A stretch of DNA of 64,000 nucleotides from Sceloporus undulatus (taxonomy: Eukaryota > Chordata > Lepidosauria > Squamata > Phrynosomatidae). Made by a program: the position numbers and the translations under genes. A model generated the notes under the pieces. The model saw only the letters and a program-made list of their open reading frames with translations, ran no database searches and was not told the origin of the DNA. This document shows, in pieces, positions 37,801 through 44,562 of this stretch. Numbering within the stretch: position 1 is the stretch's first letter; every line of letters begins with the position of its first letter. Where the stretch lies: assembly GCF_019175285.1 (NCBI RefSeq), contig NC_056526.1:122996964-123060963 (forward strand). Reading direction: 5' to 3'.

Positions 37801-39690
37801 GAAGTTACACTTTTTCATAAAATAGGCAGAGAGGTTTGGCACGGCATCTGGATCAATAGGAGAATATGCAGCTGGCACTTGAAGAATTCTAGGAAAACAA
37901 ATAATTTAATTTGGCAAACTGTTCTCTGAAGTGTACAATAACATCCAAAATCCACAAAACAGTGATATCTTTATTGGGAAAACCAAAATGCACAAAATAG
38001 GCAAGCTTTCAAAGCTCCACTGGCTTCTTCATCAGGCCAAGATATTGAAAATCATACAGGAGGGGGAAATGATGTTAGTCACAACGCTGCATTTTGTCAA
38101 GATGCAGCTGTTCTCAGTTCAGGTCGTGTGGAGAGACATTAATGCACACAGGCCCCTCCTCCTGGCCATATGGGTACTCCAGGAAATAAATTTTTAGTTC
38201 AGTGCTTTCTGCCTAACAAGGGAACTTGTCGCTTCACAAAGAATGGTGGCAACTTGCATTTCAAGAGGAGCATCTCTTTTTGTGTTGCTAATAGAACTAA
38301 CTTAAATTTTACTTACTGGAGTTGCTTTTCTGTGAGAAAAAACTGCAAGCCTCAAGATTATTTTTTAAAAACATATATTAATTTTTAACCTTGAATTTGG
38401 GCTTTAGAAAATGCTTCATATATTGCATTCTCTCTGCTCCCATGGAGATAACCAGGGGCTATAAGACAATGTGCATATCTCTTTATGTAGGAAGGATTTA
38501 CCATACAAAGCAACCCTTAATATATAGTGTAAGAAGAAAGACTGTCGGGTATAAGATGCGTGGGAATTTCTTAAACCTCTTCTGCCAAACCCACTTCAGA
38601 TAGACTTTGCTAACATACGTTATAAACAAGAAGATTTCTGCCATTAACTAAAAAGAAGAAAGCTTTGTATATGATATTAATAAAAACATACAAAGGGTGG
38701 TATGCAAAAATGTAGAGCAGATTCATAAGTCACTACCCATTTAACAATATGGGTATCAGTCACCTTACCCTGGGGAATAAAGGAGAGATTCTGCCTTATC
38801 TTGGAAGCTAAGCAGGGTCAGCTCTGGTTAGTACTTGGAGAAGAGACTGCCAATGAATAGCAGTAGGATATATTTCAGAGGTCCAAAATACAGTGCAGAA
38901 ATAATCCAGTTTGAGGCCACTTTAAATGCTCTGGCTCAGTGCTAGGAAATCCTGGGAATTGTAGTTTATTGTGGTACCAGAGCTCTCTGACAGGGAATGC
39001 TAAATGTCTCACACAACCCCAGTTCCCAGGATTCCTTAGCACTGAACCAGGACAGTTAAAGCAGTCTCAAACTGGATCATTTCTACAGTGTGTTTTGCAC
39101 TACAGGAAGGAACTGGCAAAACCACCTCTGAGTATTCCTTGCCTAAGAAACTTCTATGAAATTCATGGGATTGCCATAAGTTGACAGGTGAATACACTTA
39201 AAAGACTTATGGTATTCAGCTCATCACTGTGTTCATCACTCCATCTAGTGGCTTGTGTAACTAAACAGAACAGTCTTGATTTTGTGGAGATTTCTCTCAG
39301 AATACTAAATCACCATGAATTAGATTCTGTTAAAAAAAAAAAGAAAAGAAAGTATTTCAGATTGGTTCTGAGGTTCTTTGGGATGGAGTAATGCAAAGAT
39401 CATTGTAACATTCTACATCCATGTTAATTGCTGTATATAAAGATAAACTCATAACAATACCCTATAATCCAAGAAGGCAAATTTATTCCTGGGTAGCAGT
39501 AGAGACCTATTTCAAAATGTTCATCAAGTTTGCAATGGTTCCTCAAGAAAGCTGTTAGTTCACTGGCCAGGTATTTAACTGTCTTGTAGGTGTAAATAAT
39601 TGGAGTCTGATTGTTGCATTCATCAAAGCACACCGCTCTTCTCTCAGGATATAAACGTGCTGTGGTTTGAAAAATTTCCTGAAGAGTCAT
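15118..39690 (-). CDS. AASDH: AASDH (ACSF4, beta-alanine-activating enzyme), complete coding region, 14 coding exons
   Basis: NRPS-like enzyme that adenylates beta-alanine and loads it on its own phosphopantetheine arm (family knowledge). Exons in order: 39461-39690, 37768-37888, 36726-37045, 34785-34977, 32216-32454, 31716-31822, 30047-30219, 27384-27576, 25315-25433, 23336-24107, 22830-22993, 21571-21696, 20625-20756, 15118-15516. All phases agree and they total 3288 nt (1095 residues plus stop). Adenylation motifs: TSGTTGFPK (about 199-207), YGITE (345-349), TGD (426-428), GRKDNQIKRHGKRLNI (441-456) and TSHGK, whose Lys (about 527) is the expected catalytic lysine. The carrier domain has SGGDSLK with the phosphopantetheine Ser at about 590. 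A variable linker follows, then PQQ-type propeller repeats from about 752 to the end. The start ATG gives MTLQEIF, matching the family N terminus. Every expected domain is present, with no disabling change. Confidence 0.96.
15660..17370. other. AASDH last intron, left part, nothing recognised
   Basis: No coding signature, and only weak resemblance of 17060-17160 to the dispersed 3'-end repeat also seen near 58985-59090. Confidence 0.4.
17404..18040. repeat. Degenerate tandem minisatellite-like units split by a BovB fragment
   Basis: Three units built on gagctttccaaaaagac...agcacaaaa...ggaatg..gcacagctttaaa occur at about 17404-17480, 17873-17955 and 17951-18020. The BovB 3' end at 17500-17870 lies between unit 1 and units 2-3. 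Confidence 0.6.
17500..17870 (+). mobile_element. BovB (RTE) LINE 3' end fragment
   Basis: An open stretch reads MTKLRLSYFGHIMGRKDSVE, then MLGKMEGSMKRGRPHVRWMD, the C-terminal ORF2 motif of BovB-type RTE elements. The 3' UTR follows, ending gggtcgccatgagttgagat and gagggcagttaacaacaa. It is 5' truncated. Confidence 0.85.
18428..18630. mobile_element. Pogo-like short element
   Basis: Begins cacttgtcccttcattttcg and ends gaggggctactg beside TA. Shares tcgcagg...ggatatttg and the central block with 170-317 and 28470-28675. Confidence 0.6.
19520..19752 (+). mobile_element. Pogo/Tigger-like nonautonomous element with TA duplication
   Basis: Begins TA|cagtcgaccctccttatcc and ends aaggacccactg|TA. 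The body carries ggacaccattttgctatgcc and tatccatggggggccctgg, shared with 45340-45573, 49888-50350 and 53271-53467. Confidence 0.8.
20380..20590 (+). mobile_element. 5S rRNA-derived SINE
   Basis: The head matches the 3' half of 5S rRNA: tctgatcctggaagctaagc, then ttggatgggagactgccaat. An unrelated SINE body and an ACAC-rich tail follow. The 5S promoter half is mostly missing, so it is not a working 5S gene. Confidence 0.8.
20625..20756 (-). CDS. AASDH: AASDH coding exon 13, propeller blade
   Basis: 132 nt (44 codons), phase 0 at both ends. The acceptor is gcattacag and the donor gtaaaa. Encodes ITGNIIWKYFCGKPIFSSPH and VCVGCVDGNLYCFSHFGEK, one PQQ-type blade. Confidence 0.93.
20760..21570. 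other. AASDH intron 12 sequence, nothing recognised
   Basis: The intron between the 126-nt and 132-nt propeller exons holds a poly(A) run near 21020 and no recognisable element. Confidence 0.4.
21571..21696 (-). CDS. AASDH: AASDH coding exon 12, propeller blade
   Basis: 126 nt (42 codons), phase 0 at both ends. The acceptor is gctaacag and the donor gtatgt. Encodes CVWKLNSEAGAVFSSPH and LYAATLGGLLLAVNP. The frame stays open into the intron, but the gtatgt donor and the family alignment place the end after AAC CCC. Confidence 0.92.
22150..22345. repeat. Imperfect foldback in AASDH intron
   Basis: gcagaagtgtctggct (about 22195-22210) pairs with agccagacacttctgc (about 22284-22299), and the flanks pair loosely. 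Probably a miniature inverted-repeat element. No target duplication identified. Confidence 0.5.
22830..22993 (-). CDS. AASDH: AASDH coding exon 11, propeller blade
   Basis: 164 nt. The acceptor is attttatacag and the donor gtgagt. Encodes CYNGLVYVLRSSNGQVQW and GLIFIGSHDQHLYALDIY, typical PQQ-repeat strands (GxxDxxLYALD type). Phase 1 in, phase 0 out. Confidence 0.94.
23336..24107 (-). CDS. AASDH: AASDH coding exon 10, carrier serine, linker and first propeller strands
   Basis: 772 nt, the largest exon. The acceptor is ctccctgcag and the donor gtatgt. Encodes SGGDSLKALQF with the phosphopantetheine Ser, PGLLEIILSSSIGEVY, a long low-conservation polar linker (about residues 636-745), then RWRTDLGKCVDASPLVV and VYIGSHSH, the first propeller blade. 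Confidence 0.95.
24240..25314. other. AASDH intron 9, mostly unrecognised
   Basis: AT-rich. A short L2/CR1-like 3' end in antisense (ttctatcctgtgc...caggcggcta) may lie at about 24741-24830. Nothing else is evident. Confidence 0.4.
25315..25433 (-). CDS. AASDH: AASDH coding exon 9, catalytic Lys and start of carrier domain
   Basis: 119 nt. The acceptor is tcttgtgcaaag and the donor gtactg. The first full codon is the Lys of TSHGK, followed by MDVSELNKIY and then the first helix of the phosphopantetheine carrier domain (KKEELWDRLQSLWK). Confidence 0.92.
25704..25830 (-). mobile_element. SINE fragment (ACA-tailed family)
   Basis: gtgttgtgtggcttcaact, tatggcgaccctatcatggg and tttcttggcaagatttgtt match the BovB-shared end and body of the local SINE in antisense. 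The tRNA-like head is missing. Confidence 0.7.
26251..27015 (+). mobile_element. Pogo/Tigger-like element interrupted by another pogo-like element
   Basis: The outer copy begins cagtcagccctgcatatcca and resumes after the insertion with ataatggacaccatttaac to aagaacccactg. The inserted element occupies 26327-26852. Confidence 0.75.
26327..26852. mobile_element. GC-rich pogo-like element nested in a relative
   Basis: Left end TA|cagtcagccctccatatttg and right end gaatatggagggcctactt|TA are inverted repeats. The roughly 400-bp core is rich in purine/pyrimidine blocks (ggggaaggcaaagagaag). Open frames here are composition artefacts. Confidence 0.75.
27017..27066 (+). repeat. (TATG)n-(TAGA)n microsatellite
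   Basis: Tandem tatg followed by tandem taga/gata units in an AASDH intron, abutting the right end of the pogo-like element. Confidence 0.9.
27384..27576 (-). CDS. AASDH: AASDH coding exon 8
   Basis: 193 nt. The acceptor is aatttttgcag and the donor gtaaaa. Encodes CAVIWYQQEKLILFVVPKG, then CLPRHAVPDEFLL and LPLTSHG, leading into the catalytic lysine in the next exon. Leaves in phase 1 (G|GC). Confidence 0.93.
27910..28326 (+). mobile_element. Nonautonomous element with TATACTCG-type inverted termini
   Basis: Begins taccatatatactcgcc and ends cttatagtcaagtatatatggta. Shares ctgaccccaaaatcccaggtcgactta and ccctcgacttatacatgag with 1787-2190, at nearly the same length (417 versus 404 bp). Confidence 0.7.
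28470..28675. mobile_element. Pogo-like short element
   Basis: Contains gcctgtgaggcttgaatata and ends cggagggttgactg|TA. A poly-G run of 13-14 bases (28621-28636) lies inside. Same family as 170-317 and 18428-18630. Confidence 0.6.
28680..30040. other. AASDH intron 7 remainder, nothing recognised
   Basis: Unique-looking intronic sequence. No element borders or coding evidence seen. Confidence 0.4.
30047..30219 (-). CDS. AASDH: AASDH coding exon 7 with TGD and hinge motifs
   Basis: 173 nt. The acceptor is ttttgtgcag and the donor gtaatc. Encodes RVCFLDDE, GTMRATGDFV and FFLGRKDNQIKRHGKRLNI, the A7-A8 region where the enzyme's C-terminal lobe rotates between half-reactions. Confidence 0.94.
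30288..31073. repeat. 786-bp segment bounded by a perfect 26-bp inverted repeat
   Basis: 30288-30313 and 31048-31073 are exact reverse complements over 26 bases (gggaaacagctctcc... and its inverse). Pairing stops abruptly on both sides. The interior contains a GC-rich foldback at about 30785-31045. No clear flanking target duplication. Confidence 0.8.
30785..31045. mobile_element. GC-rich foldback element, degraded
   Basis: Begins tatacagaccgcc, like 41100-41615 (gttacagaccgcc). Internal ggccggattggggctg pairs with cagccccaatctggcc. The right end is unclear. Confidence 0.5.
31235..31385. repeat. Dispersed repeat with gttgtagtccagc motif
   Basis: tggaagttgtagtccagcac and ttggacaacaactccaatc are hallmarks of a common squamate foldback repeat. 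The two motifs are mutually inverted. Confidence 0.5.
31716..31822 (-). CDS. AASDH: AASDH coding exon 6
   Basis: 107 nt, the smallest exon. The acceptor is tttggttttag, lying just 3' (gene sense) of a long TC dinucleotide run; the donor is gtaatt. Encodes FHSLIPLGTPLSETIIEV and LEGEGQVFIG. Phases 2 in and 1 out. Confidence 0.92.
31842..31889 (-). repeat. (TC)n microsatellite adjoining an AASDH splice acceptor
   Basis: About 23 GA units on the + strand, TC on the gene strand, lie about 20-67 bases upstream of the acceptor of coding exon 6 (31822). It extends the polypyrimidine tract. Confidence 0.9.
32216..32454 (-). CDS. AASDH: AASDH coding exon 5 with YGITE motif
   Basis: 239 nt. The acceptor is acaatgtgcag and the donor gtaaga. 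Encodes ATPTLLRRFG, LALGGEAFPG and FNIYGITEVSCWA, the A5 motif that contacts the adenine. Leaves in phase 2 (CA|A). Confidence 0.94.
32820..33040. mobile_element. Pogo-like short element
   Basis: Begins cagtggggcctctcaattca and ends ataccaaggtcccactg|TA. Degraded body with a poly-G run near 33001. Confidence 0.65.
33085..33410 (+). mobile_element. Pogo/Tigger-type element (CAGGTTGAGTCTC termini)
   Basis: Begins TA|caggttgagtctccattgtc and ends gactaaacttg|TA. Carries gcttgggaccactaaaggtg and tacaccttatatatatagcc, matching 1672-2427 and the reversed copy at 63503-63818. Confidence 0.75.
34319..34368 (+). repeat. (CCCAT)n-(TTTC)n microsatellite
   Basis: Tandem cccat units run straight into tandem tttc units, in an AASDH intron. 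Confidence 0.9.
34785..34977 (-). CDS. AASDH: AASDH coding exon 4
   Basis: 193 nt. The acceptor is cttgctatag, with another AG two bases downstream; phase selects the upstream one. Encodes DLFQITPDDIVFMASPL, TFDPSVIELFIALASGA and HRVTVLQ of the adenylation core. The donor is gtaaga. Confidence 0.93.
35040..36720. other. AASDH intron 3, nothing recognised
   Basis: Long intron with no clear mobile element or exon. The 81-codon frame at 36180-36425 lacks support. Confidence 0.4.
36726..37045 (-). CDS. AASDH: AASDH coding exon 3 with the P-loop-like TSGTTG motif
   Basis: 320 nt. The acceptor is cattttcag and the donor gtaagt. It carries a variable acidic insert, then IAYILHTSGTTGFPK, the ATP-phosphate-binding A3 motif, and VPHKCIVPNILHL. 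Leaves in phase 2 (AG|A). Confidence 0.94.
37768..37888 (-). CDS. AASDH: AASDH coding exon 2
   Basis: 121 nt. The acceptor is ttttcctag and the donor gtaagt. Encodes ILQVPAAYSPIDPD and MKKCNFQYVLVEK of the adenylation domain. Enters in phase 2 and leaves in phase 0. Confidence 0.93.
37950..38165. repeat. Dispersed repeat with cttcttcatcagg motif
   Basis: aaagctccactggcttcttcatcagg and acaggagggggaaatgatgttagtca recur at 49080-49200 and, inverted, at 41000-41098. Probably the 3' end of a retroelement. Family not recognised. Confidence 0.55.
38768..39195 (+). mobile_element. 5S rRNA-derived SINE split by a hAT-like foldback
   Basis: tcttggaagctaagcagggtc and ggttagtacttggagaagag are 5S-like. 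The SINE body resumes at about 39103 with aggaaggaactggcaaaacc and ends near ttgacaggtgaatacactta. Aligning with 20380-20590 shows the interruption at 38883-39102. Confidence 0.75.
38883..39102. mobile_element. hAT-like foldback nested in a 5S SINE
   Basis: ggtccaaaatacagtgcaga and tctacagtgtgttttgcac are inverted ends. Inside, ctcagtgctaggaaatcctgg pairs with ccaggattccttagcactga. Same family as 44947-45264. Confidence 0.75.
39461..39690 (-). CDS. AASDH: AASDH coding exon 1 (start codon)
   Basis: ATG at 39690-39688, followed by MTLQEIF and later FDECNNQ and LPSWIIG, the conserved N terminus of the adenylation domain. It contributes 230 coding nt and ends in phase 2 (GG|). The donor gtattg is weak but usable, and joins to A ATT CTT CAA. 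The exon probably extends to an acceptor at 39713-39714, leaving 22 nt of 5'UTR. Confidence 0.92.
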
Positions 39691-39712
39691 TGTCAATATT
39701 TATACTGCATAC
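39691..39712 (-). other. AASDH: AASDH 5' untranslated part of exon with start codon
   Basis: Directly upstream of the ATG (gene sense), a pyrimidine tract with tttttag ends at 39713, leaving 22 nt of leader. This implies at least one noncoding first exon further right, plausibly in the CpG-rich block near 43.4-43.8 kb. Confidence 0.6.
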
Positions 39713-39896
39713 CTAAAAAGGGAAAACAAATAATTCAATTAAACTAGTCCTTTTTTAAAATCAGGCGAAACACATGCTATATGCAAGATAAATTAAAAGT
39801 GTTAAAAATGGGGAGACACCCCTCTGTCCTACATGGGCCAACATATGTGTTAGACTTCTAGATAGGATTGGTGAGATCTAGATTCAAAGCCCTTCA

Positions 39897-40127
39897 CTGT
39901 TGTTTTGTGCCTTCAAGTCATTTCCAACTTATGGTGACCCTAAGGAGACCCTAACATGGGACTTTCTTGACAAGATTTCTTCAAGGTTTTGCCATTGCCT
40001 TCACTTTCACCTGTGAACATGTGACTTGCCCAAGGTTACCCAGTGGGTTTCATGACCAAGCAAGGAATCAAACCCTTGCCTCCAGAGTCGTAGTCCAACA
40101 CTCAAACCACTGTGCCATGCTGGCTTT
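39897..40127 (-). mobile_element. tRNA-derived SINE with ACA tail, near full length
   Basis: On the - strand it starts gccagcatggcacagtggtt (A box), then gtttgattccttg (B-box remnant), and ends cttgaaggcacaaaacaaca. Lies between the AASDH start-codon exon and the putative promoter. Confidence 0.85.
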
Positions 40128-40129
40128 CC

Positions 40130-40980
40130 TACCTGCCCATAAAATTCAGTAGATAACTTGAGAACATCTCTCTTATCAATCGCTTCTGTGAGGATAAAAA
40201 TGGGGAGAAGAGGAGGCATATTGGGGAAGAGGATGACATATGCTGCCTTGAAGGAAAACCAAGCTATGCATACAGTAAATAACTACAAATGAACAGAGTG
40301 GGTTTTTTAACATTTATTTAGTAGTTCTGGTAATTATCCCAATTCAGTTTTCAATTGTGTTTTTCTATGGTTTTCAGGTGAAAATTGCCCAAAATGCATC
40401 TCAAAAATTAGGAAGCATTGGTGGCTGGAAGGGGGCTTTGGGTGCAAACATAGCTTCCAGGGGACACATTTTCCACACCCTTGCTATAAATTAAGTGATG
40501 GCAAATCCTACGGACGTGTGTTTTACTCACTGTCTGATAATTGCAGTGATTTGGTCTGACAACTGAAATATGCTTATTCAGTGACACTACAATCCTGGAT
40601 TTCAAGATATCAAATTTAGCCGGAGGAATCCTGAACAAGAGGGAACCAAAGGACTGGGACTTAACTCTTTGAGATTTTCTACCTCCAACAAACTCTTCCA
40701 TTGTACTACAATTTGGCATGTTTTACCTATGCAGCACTTAAAGGTTTTTCCAGAAATAACACTACAGAGACTCCCTGAGAAATTCAGTATACTTTGTTTA
40801 AGAAAGAAACAGTCAGCTTCACACAAAAAAGAGACATTTGGATCTCAAGTTACTTTTCTGTTGCTAATGGAGTTGACATTTTATTACTTGGATTTTATTG
40901 TTCTTTGTCTCTAGTCATGGCCAACAAGAGGAGAAGCCTCTGCTTGCAATTAAATCCCTCAGTACCATCTTAACTGATAA
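40130..40980. other. AASDH 5' intron, nothing recognised
   Basis: No coding or element signature. The overlapping frames at 40408-40719 and 40602-40826 are unsupported. Confidence 0.4.
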
Positions 40981-41099
40981 CATCTCAGACTGAATGTACT
41001 GTATGTCTGTGTCTCAAATACCATCACCATTTTTCTCCTGTATGATTTTTAACAACTTTGCCTGATGAAGAAGCCAGTGAAGCTTTAAAAGCTTGCATA

Positions 41100-41615
41100 G
41101 GCGCGTTACAGACCGCCCGTTTGGGGCGGCCTGCACCCGCCCCTTTCCCCGCTGTATTGGGGCCTCAGCTGCCAGACTGGCAGCCTCCGAGGCCCCGATC
41201 CGCCGCTTTGCAGGCCGGGGGGAAGCGGCTTCATGCCCCAAGGACACCCAGCGACGGCGGGAAGGATGAGAAAGGGGCCACTTGGCCCCTTTCTCCTCTG
41301 CGTCGCTGGGCGCAGCCATGTAAAGGCTGTGCCCAGCGACGCAAACCCCAGAGGGAGCTCCGTTTCGGAGCTCCTTCTTGCACTGCAGAAAGGGCGCTCT
41401 AGGCACCCTCGCACGGCGCAAAGACGTCACATCCGCACCGCCTTATTTGGAGGTGGCACGGTCGTGACGTTGTAATGGCGGCGGCCGTGTGGAACGGCCG
41501 CCGCCATTTTGTACGGACTGTGTCCGTATTAGGGTTAGGGGCGTCAGGAAGTGACACCCCTTTCTAACCCTAATACGGACCCAGTCCATATTTTCAGGCC
41601 CGTCTGTAACGGGCC
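41100..41615. mobile_element. GC-rich foldback DNA transposon with ATA target duplications
   Basis: The 516-bp element has inverted ends ggcgcgttacagaccgcc and ggcccgtctgtaacgggcc, flanked by ATA at 41097-41099 and 41616-41618. Internal foldbacks: ggggcctcagctgcca with its inverse, and gtccgtattagggttag (41522-41538) with its inverse (41564-41580). It is CpG-rich, and removing it restores a continuous host repeat. No transposase. Superfamily uncertain (3-bp duplications recall PIF/Harbinger). Confidence 0.8.
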
Positions 41616-41639
41616 ATAATGTATTTTATTCTTTGGAGC

Positions 41640-42040
41640 TGACCCTAGCACTGAGCTAGCACCATTTCCTAGCACTGAGCCAGAACAGTTAAAGCGGCCT
41701 CAAACTGCATTATTTCTGCACTGTGTTTTGGGCCTGAGTCTACTTCATCAGATGTATGGAATGAAATGCCTTAAATATTAGAGGAAATCCATGAAAAATT
41801 TATGTTACCATTTTTCTCTCAGAATTCGAACTCTCTTCTCCAGAGTGGTAGGGCCACTTTAATTGCCATGGCTCCATCCTACAGAATCCTGGGATTTGTA
41901 GTTTTGTAAAGCACCAGCACTCTTTGCCAGAGAAGGCAAAAGACCTTGTAAATCTACAAATCCCAGAATACCATAGGATGAAGCTACATCACTTAAAGTG
42001 GTGTCAAACTGCATTATTTCTACAATGTAGATTCACCCTT
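41640..42040. mobile_element. Two hAT-like foldback fragments
   Basis: 41640-41735 is a half copy (cctagcactgagccagaaca to ctgcactgtgttttgggcc). 41838-42040 is a fuller copy with ccatggctccatcctacaga and its inverse ataccataggatgaagct. Confidence 0.65.
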
Positions 42041-42074
42041 AGTCTCAAAGGTGGTACAAGATCTCTTTGTGTAA

Positions 42075-42262
42075 TAATTGTGGACTACGACTCTGATTCA
42101 ATTCCCAGACGAGCCATGAAACCCTCTGAGTGTCCCTGGACAAGTCACACTCTCTCAGCCTCAGAGGATGGCAATACCAAACCTTCTCCTTGCAAAGAAA
42201 GCCCTATGACAAGGTCTCTTAAGTCAGAAACGACTTGAAGGCACACAACAACAACAACCACA
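42075..42262 (+). mobile_element. tRNA-derived SINE with ACA tail, head truncated
   Basis: B-box-like gattcaattccca, then cactctctcagcctcagagg and cgacttgaaggcacacaaca followed by caacaacaac. The A-box half is absent. Confidence 0.8.
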
Positions 42263-42420
42263 ACACTGAAGACAGACAGCTTTCTGAGGCTTAAAGGGCT
42301 ATAATCAGGAGGCCACACCCTAGCCATAGAGTGATTTATCACAACAAAATCTTACTTTAACAAAAGGAGAGAGTGCAGAATTCAGTTCAGCTACTAGAGA
42401 CTGAAGCTGCATAATAAACC

Positions 42421-42455
<35 letters not shown>

Positions 42456-42478
42456 TAACCATAAATAAATAAATAAAT
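42421..42478 (+). repeat. (AAT)n and (AAAT)n microsatellites
   Basis: Tandem ataata then aaataaat units at the left edge of the larger tandem array. Confidence 0.9.
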
Positions 42479-42479
42479 A

Positions 42480-42918
42480 AGTATTTTGTATTCCTTTCCC
42501 TCCTCTCCTGAAATCAGGATACAGCCTGATAAAATATAAAAGCACATAGTTGAAATACAATACTATAAAAGCATCAAAACACCCTCTGGCTTCCAGATAT
42601 GGTTGTTATATAATAATAATAACAACAGCAATAATAGTATTTCTTTTCTTCCTCTCCTCAAGGAAGAGATATAATAAAGAGATATAATAAATAATAAAGG
42701 AAGAGATGTAATAAAGAGATTTAATAATAATAATTAAAGAATAATAATTAATAATAAAAACAACAGCAACAACCGCATCTGGAAACCAGAGTGTATTTTA
42801 ATGCTTTTATAGTGTTATATTTCAACTATGTTCTTTTGTATTTGAAAAGCACATATTTGAAACACAATACTATGAAAGCATTAAAATACAGTCTGGCTTT
42901 CAGATGCTGTTGTTATTA

Positions 42919-42960
<42 letters not shown>

Positions 42961-43330
42961 TGTATTTTCTCTCTTCTCCTCAAGTCAGGATACAGCCTGT
43001 TAAAGTAGAAACGCACACAGCTGAAATACAATACTATAAAAGCATTAAAAATACACTTTGGCTTCCAGATTTGGTTGCTGTTATGTTGTTGTTATAATAT
43101 TATATTATAATATCTTTTCCCCTCCTCTCAAGTCAGGATACAGCTTGTTATAATACAAAAGCACAGAGTTGAAATACAATACTATAGAAGCATCAAAACA
43201 CACTCTGCCTTCCAGAGGCTGTTGTTAAATTATTATTATTATTATTATCATCATTATATTATCTCTTTCCCTCCTCTCAAGTCAGGATCCAGCTCTTTCC
43301 CCAGAACTGGGACCCAAGGCGGCTCACAAC
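42480..43330. repeat. Tandem array of about 140-200 bp units with AAT spacers
   Basis: tcaggatacagcctg, ttgaaatacaatactataaaag and tggcttccagat recur near 42515, 42980, 43130 and (partly) 42840 and 43270. One unit, near 42776-42840, is inverted. Units are separated by AAT/ATA microsatellites. The last unit reads into an L2/CR1-like 3' end (caaggcggctcacaac). Confidence 0.75.
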
Positions 43331-43439
43331 ATTTTAAATGAAGAACAACACAATGAAAAAACCCCCAGAGAGGAATGATACATTAAAGGCAGAAACAGCC
43401 CTCTCCCTTGCTCACAGTAATACAGTAATAATTAATGAA

Positions 43440-43840
43440 GGCTCCTATGGGGCAAAGAGACCCGGGTTGCTTTCCCATTAGCGTCCAGGCGACGGGGGCG
43501 GCTCCTGTTGCGGCTGGGCCTGGAATAATAATATGGGAGAAGGAGAAGGAGGTCCTCCTCTCCAGGCCGCAAACCCGCCTCCCTCAACGCGGAAATGGCT
43601 GCCAGCTGCACGGCGGCCTAGTCGTAGTTCCCAAGGCGGGGATTAGTAGTAGTAGTGAAAGGGAGGCAGGGATTGGGAAGGAAGGAAGGCAGGCCCTCCT
43701 GAGGGGAAGAGAAAAGGGACGCCTAGGGCTGGGGAATGGGTGGGCGGCCGACCCACAGCCACCCATTGACCAAGTTTGGTCCTCCTTTTCCAGGACGCGC
43801 CCTCCATTCTTTCTTCCAGCTCTCTCTCTGCCCAAAAGGA
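43440..43840. promoter_or_regulatory. AASDH: CpG-rich block, candidate AASDH promoter and first exon
   Basis: This 400-bp stretch is GC-rich with roughly 20 CpG sites, a GC box (gggggcggc near 43496) and an inverted CCAAT (attgg near 43671). It does not resemble the dispersed repeats of the window, and it lies upstream of the AASDH start codon and downstream of PPAT. I could not identify the first-exon donor with confidence. Promoter function is inference. Confidence 0.5.
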
Positions 43841-43899
43841 GCTTCTCAAAAAACGTCCTCCATTTTGAGCAGGATGAATGCACATTTTTCCCGGAATTA

Positions 43900-44000
43900 T
43901 TTTTTAGCTTTATTTATTTATTTATTTATTTATGGTATTTATATCCCGCCCTTCAGCCCTAAAGGCTATAGTTGCCCCTCTTTGCCCAAATAAATGTCCC
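43900..44000 (-). mobile_element. L2/CR1-like LINE 3' end
   Basis: tttatttatttatggtatttatatcccgccctt is the antisense of the typical gcgggatataaataaa terminus of this LINE group. Confidence 0.6.
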
Positions 44001-44439
44001 TCTTCCTAAGCCTGCCTGTTTTTTCTTATTATATATAAAAATAAATAAATTTAATTTTTAAATTTTTAACTTGTTTATTTTCTGCTGATCTATTTATTTA
44101 TTTTAATTGCAATTTTATTCTTAAATATCTTGACCAAAAAAGACAATAGTTACAAATGTTCACACTGAGACATATATACAATAAACATATTGTATTCTAT
44201 TTATATGTTTATTTTTATATTACGTATATCTTGACCGAAAAGATAATAATTACGAATGTTCTCACTAAGGCTATATACAATAAACAAAGCATAATTTATT
44301 TATATATTTATTTATATACTATATAGCATATCTATTTTTAAAGATTTAGTTGTATTTTTTTAAAGAGTTGTATCTATTTTTAAATAATTTAATTGTAATT
44401 TTTAGGATTTTTTTTTAAGATAAAGGGATTTTCCATAAA

Positions 44440-44516
44440 TTTCCCTAAAACAAAACAAAACAAAAGATAAAGGGAAGAGGGGTGGAATTTTAGTTGTTTA
44501 TGTTATGCGTTGTATT

Positions 44517-44562
<46 letters not shown>

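Noticed and set aside
41014-41475. Several GC-rich open frames of 80-138 codons
   Set aside because: They lie within the GC-rich foldback transposon on all strands and reflect composition only.
41522-41545. Telomere-like ttagggttagggg
   Set aside because: It is one arm of a hairpin within the transposon, not a tandem telomeric array.
42421-43260. CRISPR-like spaced repeat array
   Set aside because: Units are long, diverged and separated by AAT microsatellites in vertebrate DNA, so this is ordinary tandem duplication.
43435-43962. 175-codon frame in the CpG-rich block
   Set aside because: GC composition lengthens frames here. It overlaps frames on the other strand and ends in LINE-derived sequence.
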